In this document: positions 21,516 to 31,574 of the stretch, piece after piece | How positions within the stretch are numbered: position 1 is the first letter of the stretch | Layout of the letters: every line of letters begins with the position of its first letter | Source of the DNA: Hortaea werneckii | Lineage: Eukaryota; Ascomycota; Dothideomycetes; Mycosphaerellales; Teratosphaeriaceae | Length of the DNA: 64,000 nucleotides | Reading direction: 5' to 3' | Assembly: GCA_037044905.1 (NCBI GenBank) | Contig: JBAOKB010000173.1 | Span: 248,001-312,000, forward strand | Notes under the pieces: model-generated | Databases searched by the model: none | The model's input: the letters and a program-made list of their open reading frames with translations, nothing else | What the model was told of the DNA's origin: nothing | Made by a program: the position numbers and the translations under genes

Positions 21516-24500
21516 ATGGCGGAACCGCCAACATCGCCCACCGCTAAGTGCACTCAGGCTGCAGCACTTGAACTGCTAGACTGCAGCACAGGAGCTGCAC
21601 TAGACAGCAAGGGACTTACAATACATGCTCTGCTTGCTGCTTTGACAGGGGCTTTTGCCTCTTTCGGGGCACAGATCCTCGTTTTTAGCGTGGTTCGATC
21701 GAAATGCCCTCGCGTGTACCAGCAACGCATGATTCCGTGTCAAACTCCTAAAACCTCCCCTCGATTCCTTAAGGGGACCGCACGATGGATATTTCCGTTG
21801 CTCAGCCTACCTAGCAAAGTAGTGTTGGAGACTTGTGGGCTGGATGCATTCTTTTTCCTTCGCTACATGAGGCTACTGATTTGGTCATTTCTACCGCTCT
21901 CTGTAGTAGTCACCCCGACTCTTGCAGCCATCAATCGGTACGCTTCTCCTGCGAGTCTTTCAGCCCAGGGCCTGGACCGTTTCAGTCTTTCGAATATATC
22001 GAGGGAGACGCATGATGTGCTTTGGGCGCATCTCATCCTTGCAGTCGGCGCTGTAAGCTGGTTCTGCTTCGCCATTCACAACGAGTTGATGAGCTTTGTA
22101 AAGATCCGCCACGAGCATCTACAGAGCTTGGCATGTCGAGCCGCAGAGTCTACTAGAACTATCCTAGTCACGAACATCCCTCAAGAAATTCTGAATGTCA
22201 ATTCTCTACAGAGACTATATAGTGTCTATCCCGGTGGAGTTAGCGAGATCAATATCAATCGTGATCATAGGGTCTTGTCCGAGAAGATCGCGCAGTGCAA
22301 AAAGCTTCGAGACCACATCGAAAAAATCGAAACATCGCGCCTACGCGTACATGTGAATAAGCTTTCCGAAAGAGGGGACAAGCACTTAGCCAAAAGCCCG
22401 GCCCAAGAGAGAATCTCCGACTCTAGTAGACAGACTGCTGGTAACGCTTGGATCAGCGAGGAACACTTCCGTGCCAGTCTGACGAAGTGGAAAATATATT
22501 TCTCTGGGGAGGGATCGAGATCAGTAGGTTCCCAAAAGAACGTGACCGACAACCGTCACAGATGGACAAATGCGATCATGGAAGATAGCCCCAAAGCTGC
22601 CGGACACGGATCGTGCGCCAGAATGATGAAGGCGCTGCGAAACTTGACACTTCGAAAGACGAATGGTGGCGATCGCGAGGATCCGGTCTTAGCTACGAAG
22701 ATCCGCCAGGCAAGCGATGACGCCAAAAAGGGAAGCCCGGACTCAAGAACACTTAGTATTGAGCTTCCTTTGCCCGTGGCCCCTTGTGCGCATTTCGATT
22801 CTCATGAAGGGATTCCACAGTCCCCTTGTACTGAATGGATGAGGGATAGACTTGATAGGGCATTTTATTGGCCAGCATGCAGAGGAGTTGGCCCACAAGG
22901 TGACTCGGGGGACAGATCGCATGAAAAGTCCCATGAAGCCTTGCCCCAGGCAAAACAATCATTTCAAAGCCCACTCCGAACTTCGGCCCAAGCTCGGGAA
23001 ACATACAAAGCGTGCTGCAATTCCTCATTAGGGAGCTGCTCTTGTCATATAGAGGATTTGCCGACTCCCGGGAACGTTGGTCTCCCTGAGCATCATCGTC
23101 GCACATCCTTGCTGCTGGAACGAAGCATGCAACCCTATTCCGACAGCGGTGGAGCCTCCCTTCGGTCTTTTTGCTGGCGTAATAAGCTGATGAAGATGAT
23201 TGAACAAATCCACGCGGAGCGAAGGAACACAGAGCAAAGGGAAAAGCTCAGCAGCGCATTCATCACATTCTTCTCTCAAGCTGCGGCACACATGGCGTGC
23301 CAGAACCTTGTGTATCATGAGCCGCTCAAGATGACTCCTAGCACACCAGACATCGCACCGTCTGATGTGCTTTGGGAAAACCTCGCACGGAGTCGGCCGC
23401 AGCAGCTCGTACGAAAATGGGTATCATCGCTCCTCTGTGCAGGGGTCGTTCTATTGTACACCATTCCTGTCTCTTTTGCCTCTATGCTAGCACAGTTAGA
23501 TAAACTGGCCCGAACTTACCCTTGGCTTGCTTGGCTGGACGATCTGGCTCCAGTCCCCGTTGCGATCATTCAGGGGGTATTGCCACCTCTGCTTGTCGGC
23601 ATCATGCTCGTAATGATATCGCCTTTGATTCGGAAATTGGCTTCCCTGCAGGGAGTGTTGACGGGAAGAGCCCGGGAGACGCTGGTGCAGTCATGGTACT
23701 TCGCTTTTCTTTTTGTGCAGTGTTTCCTCGTTGTCACTGTATCGGGCGGGCTGTCGGCGTTCTTCTCCGAATTGGCTAGTGAGCCGGGTCAGGCCGTGAA
23801 CAACCTTTCCAAGAGCTTGCCCAAAGCTGCGAACTACTTCTTCTCTTATCTAACGGTGCAGGCGCTATCGTCTTCTGCATCCGCGCTGTTGCAGGTTGGC
23901 AGCTTGGGAGACTGGCTTCTGTTGGGCCCTGCTGTCGATTCAACCCCGCGGCAAAAGTGGAAGAGGCAAGAAAAGCTCGGGGAGGTTCGATGGGGCACCA
24001 TGTTCCCTCCGCTGAGTAACATTGCGACAATCGGAATCGTTTGTTCCGTTATTGCTCCTTTAATGCTCATATTCATGACCTTTATCTTCTCGCTTTTCTG
24101 GGTGGTGTACAGGTACAATGTGCTGTATGTCTATCGATACGACATCGACTACGGGGGCTTGATGTTTCCAACTGCTGTGCATCAACTCTTCACTGGCCTG
24201 TACGTGTTGGAAGCCTGCTTAGCTGCGTACTTCTTCACGGTGACTAGTGCTTCCGGTCATCTGTTGTGCGTTCCACAGGGCGTAATAATGTTGCTTTCCT
24301 TGCTAGCTACGGGCTTCTTTCAGTGGCGAATGGTGCGAGCATTTGGCCGACTGTGCAACTTCCTCCCCATTTCGCTAGCTTCTCGAGACCAGCCAGATTA
24401 TTCATCGCCCGGACCGGAGCAACGAAGTTCGGGACAAGGTGGAGATAGCAAGACAGACCTTGGAGCCGCTGAACACGATCGAAATGTCACTGACCGAAGT

Positions 24501-24917
24501 GGTGAGCTAGGCATGCACCAGCTCAGGCATGACGACGTGGCCTGGCAATCTCGTGAGTCCCACCAAGCTAATCTCCAATTACATTCAACGCATGCAAAGC
24601 CAAGAGAAGACCCAGTGCCTCCCCTGAAACGCTGGAGGACCAGCGTTACAAACGATTATCAACCCAGTGAGCCCTTATCTTATGCCCACCCAGCTACTCA
24701 AGCATGGGTTCCAGTTGTATGGATACCAAAAGATCCTTTCGGAGTAAGCGAGGTGCTACTGAGATCTCAGTCTCATTACAGTCCACACGGATCAGAACGC
24801 GGAAGATCAAGTGCTCATGACAAAGTCAGCACTGTGTATACCAGTCACAAGGGTGCAAATTTGGACACGAGAGGAAGGGTTCGTGTGCTTGCAAGGCCAC
24901 CGACGCTGCCCTGGTAA
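21516..24917 (+). CDS. CSC1/OSCA/TMEM63-type calcium-permeable channel
   Basis: A 1133-residue membrane protein from the first in-frame ATG (21516). It matches the RSN1/CSC1 family (DUF221): N-terminal membrane helix (ALLAALTGAFASFG), LDAFFFLRYMRLLIW, an RRM-like cytosolic loop beginning TILVTNIP, then AFITFFSQAAAHMACQ and HEPLKMTPSTPDIAPSDVLWENL, followed by the pore-region helices (IIQGVLPPLLVGIMLVMISP, SWYFAFLFVQCFLV, YFFSYLTVQAL, NIATIGIVCSVIAPLMLIF, YRYNVLYVYRYDIDYGG). The C-terminal PHM7_ext-like WIPKDPFGVSEVLL is present. Family members are osmo- or mechanosensitive cation channels of the plasma membrane or organelles. Unusual: the cytosolic loop (roughly residues 270-600) is greatly enlarged with polar, low-complexity sequence, and the tail is long. 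No stop or frameshift. Confidence 0.9.
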   Translation: MAEPPTSPTAKCTQAAALELLDCSTGAALDSKGLTIHALLAALTGAFASFGAQILVFSVVRSKCPRVYQQRMIPCQTPKTSPRFLKGTARWIFPLLSLPSKVVLETCGLDAFFFLRYMRLLIWSFLPLSVVVTPTLAAINRYASPASLSAQGLDRFSLSNISRETHDVLWAHLILAVGAVSWFCFAIHNELMSFVKIRHEHLQSLACRAAESTRTILVTNIPQEILNVNSLQRLYSVYPGGVSEININRDHRVLSEKIAQCKKLRDHIEKIETSRLRVHVNKLSERGDKHLAKSPAQERISDSSRQTAGNAWISEEHFRASLTKWKIYFSGEGSRSVGSQKNVTDNRHRWTNAIMEDSPKAAGHGSCARMMKALRNLTLRKTNGGDREDPVLATKIRQASDDAKKGSPDSRTLSIELPLPVAPCAHFDSHEGIPQSPCTEWMRDRLDRAFYWPACRGVGPQGDSGDRSHEKSHEALPQAKQSFQSPLRTSAQARETYKACCNSSLGSCSCHIEDLPTPGNVGLPEHHRRTSLLLERSMQPYSDSGGASLRSFCWRNKLMKMIEQIHAERRNTEQREKLSSAFITFFSQAAAHMACQNLVYHEPLKMTPSTPDIAPSDVLWENLARSRPQQLVRKWVSSLLCAGVVLLYTIPVSFASMLAQLDKLARTYPWLAWLDDLAPVPVAIIQGVLPPLLVGIMLVMISPLIRKLASLQGVLTGRARETLVQSWYFAFLFVQCFLVVTVSGGLSAFFSELASEPGQAVNNLSKSLPKAANYFFSYLTVQALSSSASALLQVGSLGDWLLLGPAVDSTPRQKWKRQEKLGEVRWGTMFPPLSNIATIGIVCSVIAPLMLIFMTFIFSLFWVVYRYNVLYVYRYDIDYGGLMFPTAVHQLFTGLYVLEACLAAYFFTVTSASGHLLCVPQGVIMLLSLLATGFFQWRMVRAFGRLCNFLPISLASRDQPDYSSPGPEQRSSGQGGDSKTDLGAAEHDRNVTDRSGELGMHQLRHDDVAWQSRESHQANLQLHSTHAKPREDPVPPLKRWRTSVTNDYQPSEPLSYAHPATQAWVPVVWIPKDPFGVSEVLLRSQSHYSPHGSERGRSSAHDKVSTVYTSHKGANLDTRGRVRVLARPPTLPW

Positions 24918-25482
24918 CGTTTCAGCAGTTTCAAAGCTCGGAAGATCTGTTTCAGGCTTAGTTTTGTCCACAAAAACTTACGATAGAGGTAGAGCGGAGC
25001 CGAGGCTTGCTCAATTCCTACTACTTCTTCAGTAATCATGCTGCGTCAACTGATTCGGGCGAGGACGAGATGTCCTCATCAGCGCGCCTTTATTATCTAT
25101 TTGAAGCGCCATGATAGCCACGGAGCTTGGCGAGAAGGCGGAACGGGGGGTGGCATGCGTGGACGGCACCACTACCTTTCAAACTGATCATTGCCATGTC
25201 TACTTTAGACATGAGGATGAACCATTTCTGCTTACCGTACCAAGCACTGGAACATACAATAGACATACGCTCATTAATCGTTTTGTCTGGAGTCCGATTA
25301 TTTTGTGAGCAGTATCGTCGCACACCCTACTCAGGAAAAGGATTGTTTACACTGTAGCTTCGTCTCGAAACCCATTTATCTATGTAAAGACGAACGATTG
25401 TGCGGGCTCCGCCACCGACGGCACTTGTTCTAGTTAGCATCCCTACATGTACGTATATCATCGACAGCTCTGAAGCTAGTAG
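24918..25482. other. Intergenic
   Basis: No convincing gene; short overlapping frames only. Confidence 0.45.
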
Positions 25483-25920
25483 ACCATCACTGCATCTATC
25501 GAACCCTTCGAATGTGACGATGATGAACATGACGAATGGATAGAAGATATGCTTGGAAAGGAACCCTTGGACATACTCCCGTGCCCTCTAGCTCATCTAT
25601 AGAAGCTAAAGGACGAAAGACTGCGGGCGCCCAAGTATGAACCTGATGTTTGTAGTTCATGCCATTACCATCTTGACTTTGACAAGAACATGTTACATAA
25701 TGAAGGGCCTGGTGAGCCTCAGACTTTCGAATTTGGGTCGTTGCCCGGGAATTACGAGATTTTCAATCAGACTCGAGAGCGTTCTCCTGAAGTCAAAGAT
25801 GATCTTTCAGGCCTTGCTAAAGCCAAGGGTTGTATGAGGAAAGCCAGGAAATGTACGGGAGAAGGCCTATATATGCTAGATGAAGCATGCAGGGACTTCC
25901 TACCAGAAAGCTTCGCTTAA
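25483..25920 (+). pseudogene. Hypothetical acidic protein fragment with one in-frame stop
   Basis: One frame runs from a TAG at 25480 to the TAA at 25918-25920 and is broken only by TAG at 25600-25602. The translation is unusually polar and protein-like: ECDDDEHDEWIEDMLGKEPL, then after the stop APKYEPDVCSSCHYHLDFDK with a CxxC pair, and LDEACRDFLPESFA at the end. There is no start ATG at the 5' edge, so a first exon could lie upstream. I do not recognise the family. Confidence 0.35.
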
Positions 25921-26400
25921 CAGCAAGATTCACAGGGAACGTATAAAGACATAAGGCTGAAAGAGCAGCAAGTTGAATGTTGATGTTTGATCAGCGATAC
26001 TAACAAGAAGAAGCTAAGGGCGGTACTCATCTTAGGCGTCAGCATCTCAGGCCCGGTCACGCATTAACGCTTCTTCATTGCTTGGAAAAATACTTAGCTA
26101 CTCATCAAGGAAACTCTTATCGAGCGCGAGCGCTTGAGTTGTGTGTGTGACAGTTCTATTCAAATGGTCAGAGTGAGCTGAGAACTGAACTTATTACCTG
26201 CAAGCCTCTCGTAACATCTTTTGCAGTCTGCCACAAACTGTCACAAAAGTTCCTCTTTCATCTTCTTTCAGGAAAGTTCAACTAAGGTCACGGCCCTAGA
26301 TGCGGACGCGACGGCGACCGCTTCAAAATCGCTCGGATTTTTCTTAGCGACCACGGGCGAGCATGTATTGTAATTCTGCTACACAGCGGCTAAGAAAGAT
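25921..26400. other. Intergenic
   Basis: Nothing recognised; 3' flank of the disrupted MFS gene on the minus strand. Confidence 0.45.
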
Positions 26401-26639
26401 CTATTTCAACCGCGTGGCCTTCACGTCCAAGCGCGCGAGTGTCGAGAGCAGGACGCAGGCACTGATTGATGCAACAATAGCATTAAAGCACCAAGGCAGG
26501 TAGGCAAATCCCAATCCTCGTCCAAAATCCTGCAAAGGTCCATACGTCAACAAGACGACAAGTCTCGCAGCGTAAGCGCCTGCATTCAATCTTCCGGTCG
26601 TGCGACCGCGCCATCGGGATTCCATCGCTGAATCTGCTA

Positions 26640-28770
26640 GAAGTCTTCCCCACTCCGTGCACGGAACCAGTCCGTGCACGCTTTATCGCCTCTTCACCAT
26701 CGCAGTATATCACAAGTAATTCATTCGGTCGCGCAATGTTTCCCCTGAAACTGATATGTTCGTTTACAATGATTCCAATTTACATATTTGTCTAGGCTTC
26801 ATTGCCTGAACCTCGTTGGTTTGGTGATAGTTCTGCCTGATATCGAGCTTGCTTGTTTAGGTACCTCTTCCGTCTCAAGCTCTGTATTCTCGATAGCAGC
26901 CACTGGTGCCTTACGCCGCTTCCTTGGACTTCTTCTTGACCTATTTGCAGATGCCTTGGATTGTTCTTTAAGCTTGGTTTGAGCCTCCTTCGCCTCCTTA
27001 GCCTTCAGCCTGTCAGCCTGCTTCTGGGCCTTCGCTTCCTCCCTGGCTTGAGCAGCTATAGCTCTGTCGGTCCTCTTCCGTTGAGCTTCCTGCTCCTTGA
27101 GGGCTTTCTGAGCAGCTTTCTCCTGGATCCTGAGCTGTTTATCGTGGTTTTCCTCTAAGACAGCTTGCTCTCTACGATCCTTCAGCTCAATTGCTTTCTG
27201 GACCTTACTAGGACTGAACAGTATGGCACTAGCACCTTCCTGAGCTCTGAACTCTTCCATGAGCTTCTTTCCTTTCTTTTTACGCTTCTTCTCCTGGTGT
27301 AGAGCCTCGGTAGACCGCCTTTTCTCGATCCTTGCCAGCATCAGCTCCGCCCGCGTGCTCAAGACCTCCTCAGTGAGCTGTGCCATCCATTTCTTGGTTT
27401 TCTTGTCTACTGCTCTGCTGATCATCTTCCTGAGCCTCCTTTTGACCGATGGAGAGTCAAAACAAATAGGGGGACTGCTTGAGAGCTGTCTGTTGGCTAT
27501 TGACTGGCAGAGGCTGGCTTGCTTGGGTCCTCTGACCTGGCTGAGCACCACGTCCGGATCGAACGGAAACAGCCCAGCTTTGCGCCAACTCGATGCCACA
27601 TTCTTCTCTGTGAACGCCTCGTGCCATGCTGGAAAGAATAAGCGGAAAAAGTCCCTCCTCTGGAGGTTTGTGAAACCTTCCGAGTTGATAGTGAACTGTT
27701 CCAGGTTCTGACTATAGTACGTGGCGAGAGGTGCAAAGCAGCCAACATCCAGAGGCTGTAGTCTGTGTGTGGCATGTGGAGGATACACAGCTACTAGTAT
27801 CCTGCGTTTGTACGACTTTTCAAGGAAGGGGAGCGTGACATGAGAGCCGTGGCCATCTACAAACAGTAGCCTCCATCGCCGCCTCGACTTGTCCTTGGTC
27901 CTCTCATGGAACAGCCGGTCCAGCCACTTCAGACCGATCTCATCCGTGGTCCAGCCATTCGGTGATGATGTGAACCAGCAATCATGCTTCTCAGCGTCGA
28001 AGTCCTCGAGCCAGGAGTCCTGCACGTTGTTGGCCTTGGATTTGTAGATTAGAAGTGGAGGAAGAGCCGTTCCATCTGCGCAGATACAACCGACGACTGT
28101 GATCCACTCCCTGGATCCGTCTTGGCCAGCCCCCAGCAGTTTACAAGAAGCCTTCAGGTCCTTGTTGAAGACTCTCTTAGCTTTGTGGGTCCTGCCCATG
28201 AGGAAGCCTTTCTCATCCATGTTGTAGCAGTCTTCAGGCCGTATGTCGTACTCTTGCATTTTGCTTCTCACAGTATCAAAGTATTGCTCATATTTGGCTA
28301 CTGAGTCAGCATGGTGCCTTTGCAAGTCCAGTGAGTTGAGATATCTCGAATCCAGCTCATCTTTGTGTCTTTCCACAAATCTGGAGCACCAGTTGCTCCC
28401 AGGCTCTTTTCCTGCCAACTTGGCCGCTATCTGACTCACTATTGCCGGTGTAGGTGGTAAGCATCTCTCGCAGAGTCTCCCGATGTGGTTTTTGAGCTCT
28501 TGTTCCTGGTTGTCATTCAGAAATCTGTGGTCTTCGACGGATTGACCTTTAGACGCGGTGACGCCTCTCCATCTCCTGCTGAGAGTGGACCTGCTTAGCC
28601 CATGCTCCCTCGCGACCTGAGCAATACAAGGAGTAGCTGAGGAATTCAGATCTGCAATCGCTTTGTCCATGGCTTCCATGGCTCACGAGATATTAGATGA
28701 TCTATTCATTTGTTGAACGTCGCGTCGCGCGTGCACGGACTGGTTCCGTGCACGGAGTGGGGAAGACTTC
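26640..28770 (-). mobile_element. pogo-family DNA transposon (2131 bp, complete)
   Basis: Terminal inverted repeats 26640-26681 and 28729-28770 are exact reverse complements over 42 bases; they start GAAGTCTTCCCCACTCCGTG. The element is bounded by TA at 26638-26639 and 28771-28772, the target duplication of the Tc1/mariner/pogo superfamily. Within each repeat the 10-mer TCCGTGCACG occurs twice, 18 bp apart, so it may be a paired transposase-binding site. The internal ORF is intact. Perfect ends plus an intact transposase and an otherwise clean host gene indicate a recent, possibly still mobile copy. No second copy or solo repeat was seen in this window. Confidence 0.95.
26799..28679 (-). CDS. 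Transposase, pogo/CENP-B type DDE endonuclease
   Basis: A 626-residue single-exon ORF. N-terminal Psq-like helix-turn-helix (CIAQVAREHGLSRSTLSRRW, about residues 18-37), then a CENP-B-type DNA-binding half (EQELKNHIGRLCERCLPPTP, SNWCSRFVERHKDEL). The DDE core has its three acidic residues in YNMDEKGFLMG, LLFVDGHGSH and RLQPLDVGCFAPL. The C-terminal ~150 residues are strongly charged (Lys, Glu, Gln, Arg) and probably coiled coil, ending in a basic segment. The protein cuts and joins the element at TA sites in the nucleus. An alternative start is Met4. No stop or frameshift interrupts it. Confidence 0.95.
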   Translation of the reverse strand: MEAMDKAIADLNSSATPCIAQVAREHGLSRSTLSRRWRGVTASKGQSVEDHRFLNDNQEQELKNHIGRLCERCLPPTPAIVSQIAAKLAGKEPGSNWCSRFVERHKDELDSRYLNSLDLQRHHADSVAKYEQYFDTVRSKMQEYDIRPEDCYNMDEKGFLMGRTHKAKRVFNKDLKASCKLLGAGQDGSREWITVVGCICADGTALPPLLIYKSKANNVQDSWLEDFDAEKHDCWFTSSPNGWTTDEIGLKWLDRLFHERTKDKSRRRWRLLFVDGHGSHVTLPFLEKSYKRRILVAVYPPHATHRLQPLDVGCFAPLATYYSQNLEQFTINSEGFTNLQRRDFFRLFFPAWHEAFTEKNVASSWRKAGLFPFDPDVVLSQVRGPKQASLCQSIANRQLSSSPPICFDSPSVKRRLRKMISRAVDKKTKKWMAQLTEEVLSTRAELMLARIEKRRSTEALHQEKKRKKKGKKLMEEFRAQEGASAILFSPSKVQKAIELKDRREQAVLEENHDKQLRIQEKAAQKALKEQEAQRKRTDRAIAAQAREEAKAQKQADRLKAKEAKEAQTKLKEQSKASANRSRRSPRKRRKAPVAAIENTELETEEVPKQASSISGRTITKPTRFRQ

Positions 28771-29999
28771 TACCATTTCGCCCAAGCTGGGGATGACAAC
28801 AGACTGGGCTAATGCTCGCAGAGAGTTCAAAGTTATCACGGCGCAGGTCCACATATGACGAGGAAGCAGGCTGGCGAGATAGATGCAGATGTAGAGCAAC
28901 GGGTACACAATCGTGACACGGCAGTACGTCTCTCGCGTGTAACCTCCGCAGGACTGAGCGACGAGCAAGGCAAAAACCTGAACAAACAACCCAAGTCCCA
29001 GCACACCACCGATTCGGCTCGGGGCCCAGCCATGGTCGGTGAGGAAGTCCGGCATGAGCTTGTCGGAGCCGGCGAGGTGTCTGTAGCCAGTCAGAGAAGT
29101 CACCTGACCTCAAGACTTGTATTACTTACCCAGCTTGGAGAAGGACAATGAGAGTGAGCCGCATGTATTTTTGTCTCGTCAGGCAAGAATTATCGACAAG
29201 CGCTTGGATATCTGGATCATCCGGAAAGATCGTCCGGGAGTGTTGGAAGTCTTCCGGTGACACCTCGCTGCTGAACTGATATTTAAGCCAACAGCAAACG
29301 TCGTTCCACGGTCTGCTCTTGTCTTCCAGTGTCTCTGGTAGATAAAGAAATGCCATACCAAGACATGTGGCTACCAAAAAACAGCCCGCAACTCCCGGTA
29401 GAAGGAACGGTTTCGCATCTAGTATAGGAAACCTGCGAGGCAACCATGGAACGATCTCCGGTGCATTAGCCAAAAATCCTCCAGCGACGGCACCTATCAC
29501 ACTTTCAACAAGCCAACCAAGCTGTATCGCCACCTGACCATGCTGCACGTTGGTATCGCGTGTATTGTCGCATTGGCGCTGGCTAGAACTGACTTCACCG
29601 AAAGGTCGAGGAGCGCCATGATGCTCTACGTTCAAGGTCTGTAATATACTCAGGTTACCGTTCAGGAGTCCGGCTAGCAAGCGTGAAACCACGCATTTCC
29701 AGAAGCGATCTGCTATCCCAAGGAATAAAGAACAGACAGCTGTACCGATCAGGCCGAGAAGAATGGCAATGCGTCGCCCATAGACATCGCTGAACCAACC
29801 CCAAAGCGACGAGGACAAGCACTCTCCTGCAGTAGACGCAGCGAGGATGACACCTGCTTGAAGGGTCGAGATCTGCAGCCAGGTTGCCAACTGGGCGATG
29901 TACGTGAATAGCATGTTGTAGATGAATGCTTCTGGGACCCTGCAAACAACTTCCTTCCAAATCAGATGGGTAGAACAACACGTCAAACATGGTGCCTAA

Positions 30000-31037
30000 T
30001 CACTCACATAGCATGAGAATAGTCCTTCGATTCTGATTTAGTACACAGTGACCCGGTAGCTCACCATTGGGCTCCATGGCGAAAGGGCTGAGTAGAAAAT
30101 CGAGTATCAAGCTCAGAGCAAGATTGTATTGAACCAAAGCGCACTCGTCGGTATGCAGCGGCCTCTATGTAAGCACACGCAACGCCAAACGCTCTTAAAA
30201 GAAAGCTAGCGGCCACAGTCCTATCGGAACCACGGAACGAGCCGTGGGGTCTATAGTCGCTTTCGCTGAATGGGCAATTCGGTTGTAAGGTCAACCAGGC
30301 TTCAGGCGATTTTCAGCATCGGTTAGCTCACCGACTCTTTCGGCAATAGCCTCCCTGACTGTTGGACTAGCATAAGCAAAGAGTACGGAGTTTCTAATAA
30401 TATTCCAACAGAAGCGCACGTTTCTCTTTTGCCAACCGTACACACCATCTCTTTTCGTTAGCGCGTGTGCTTAGAATCAGCTGTACACATTAAATCGTCG
30501 CATTAGCGCCACCATGGATATTCCCCATTTGGCCTTAAACCTTGGAGGCACAAACTACTTTGTCGTCGACATTAGTTGGTCGATCAACGCAGTTGTCCTA
30601 ACACAGTTGCTCCCAGGAGCTCCAAGCCCGCTAAGTTACATCGTTGGGCCGCAATAGAGTGGAAGAGAAGCAACATCTGTGTCACGCAATCGTTCCTTAT
30701 CGAAAATGCAAACAGCTTTAGCTAGATATAGTAGTATACTTGCATACACCACATGAGAAAAGTAAGACCAAATCCATGAAATGATGAACAATGCTCACAT
30801 TCAAGAGCCAATGATGACTTCTACAACGAACTATGCGGGCAGAAACTACAAATTGCTACACAGTACTAGAATAAGCTTGAAGCTACTACCTTTTGTTGGA
30901 AGCTGATGCAGGACGTACCCTAATATAGCCTTGTCCTATAACCCACCCAACCCAGCACAACTTTATAGAGCTACGGGGGCTGGGCTGTCTTTGACTTCTC
31001 CAACACCTCCAAGCTCAAAGACTGGGAATTGTTTTCA
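30000..31037. other. Intergenic, with a 47-codon ORF at 30514
   Basis: Upstream flank of the MFS gene and of the kinase-like gene. A short ORF, 30514-30657 (plus), has an excellent start context (GCCACCATGG) and reads MDIPHLALNLGGTNYFVVDI at its start; it may be an upstream ORF or a lost exon. No other signal is seen. Confidence 0.35.
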
Positions 31038-31574
31038 ATGGAAGTGAGTGCCGAAGTGCTTGAATTGTAGGCGAACACAGTACCGCTCGCCTTCGGCACT
31101 TACGCTTGCGTGCACCTTGACGCTACTGCTCGGTGTCCAGTCGTGAAGATCGCCTATCCACATGGCCAATGCCGTCGACTTGTTCATCGAGAGTTCGAGA
31201 TTATGCAGCGCCTACATCACACAGGTGCTTTTGCCGAAGTTGCGGCTGAGCCTCTGGTTGACAAACACGGGACGCATGAGTTTCGTCTCGAACGATTGTA
31301 CCGGATCTTCCAAGACAGACTTGAAAATTGCTGCGATGAAGTCAAAGAGCTACTTAATGCACCACACCCTGCTGGATGTTGTCATGGGGAATTCAGCCTC
31401 AGCAATATCTTGGAAACCAAGACAGGAAGATTTCTTATGATTGACTTGGCCTCCAGCGGTCTTATGAAGGATAAGACGCCTGATTACTTCCCCGAATACC
31501 TTTTTCAGGACGGTGTGTTCACAAAGACGGTGGATCAGCAAAGCCTTGAGAAGTGGCCCACGCGCGTTGGTTGA
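31038..31574 (+). pseudogene. Protein kinase-like gene with an early stop
   Basis: Reading from ATG 31038 gives MEVSAEVLEL, a TAG at 31068-31070, then an uninterrupted kinase-like sequence to TGA at 31572-31574. After the stop come a glycine-loop-like segment (LAFGTYACVHL), a VVKI lysine, a regulatory-helix-like HREFEIMQRL, then CCHGEFSLSNIL (cf. HGDxxxxN in the catalytic loop) and FLMIDLASSG (cf. DFG). The catalytic Asp is Glu (HGE) and DFG is DLA, so activity is doubtful even without the stop. The family resembles short fungal protein-kinase-like proteins. The stop is one C-to-T change from CAG. A functional gene using a downstream non-ATG start is less likely. Confidence 0.55.

Larger units (their letters stand above)
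26401..29939 (-). pseudogene. MFS transporter gene split by a transposon
   Basis: Major facilitator superfamily transporter of the DHA1/ZIFL-like type. Exon 29939-29130 holds the first half, including WGWFSDVYGRR (the MFS loop 2-3 signature), GLLNGNLSILQT and FLYLPETLEDK. A 49-nt intron (29081-29129, GTAAGT, CTGAC, CTACAG) leads to exon 29080 down to the insertion (LVAQSCGGY, IVYPLLYICIYLASLLP, ALAQSVVIPSLGEMV). The gene resumes at 26637 with ADSAMESR...LNAGAYAARL, LTYGPLQDFGRGLGFAYLPW and ends with TAG at 26401. With the transposon and one TA copy removed the frame is continuous, so the insertion is the only lesion seen. The first exon(s) lie upstream of a 68-nt intron (29940-30007), perhaps from an ATG near 30073. 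The protein would export or import small molecules; substrate unknown. Confidence 0.85.
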
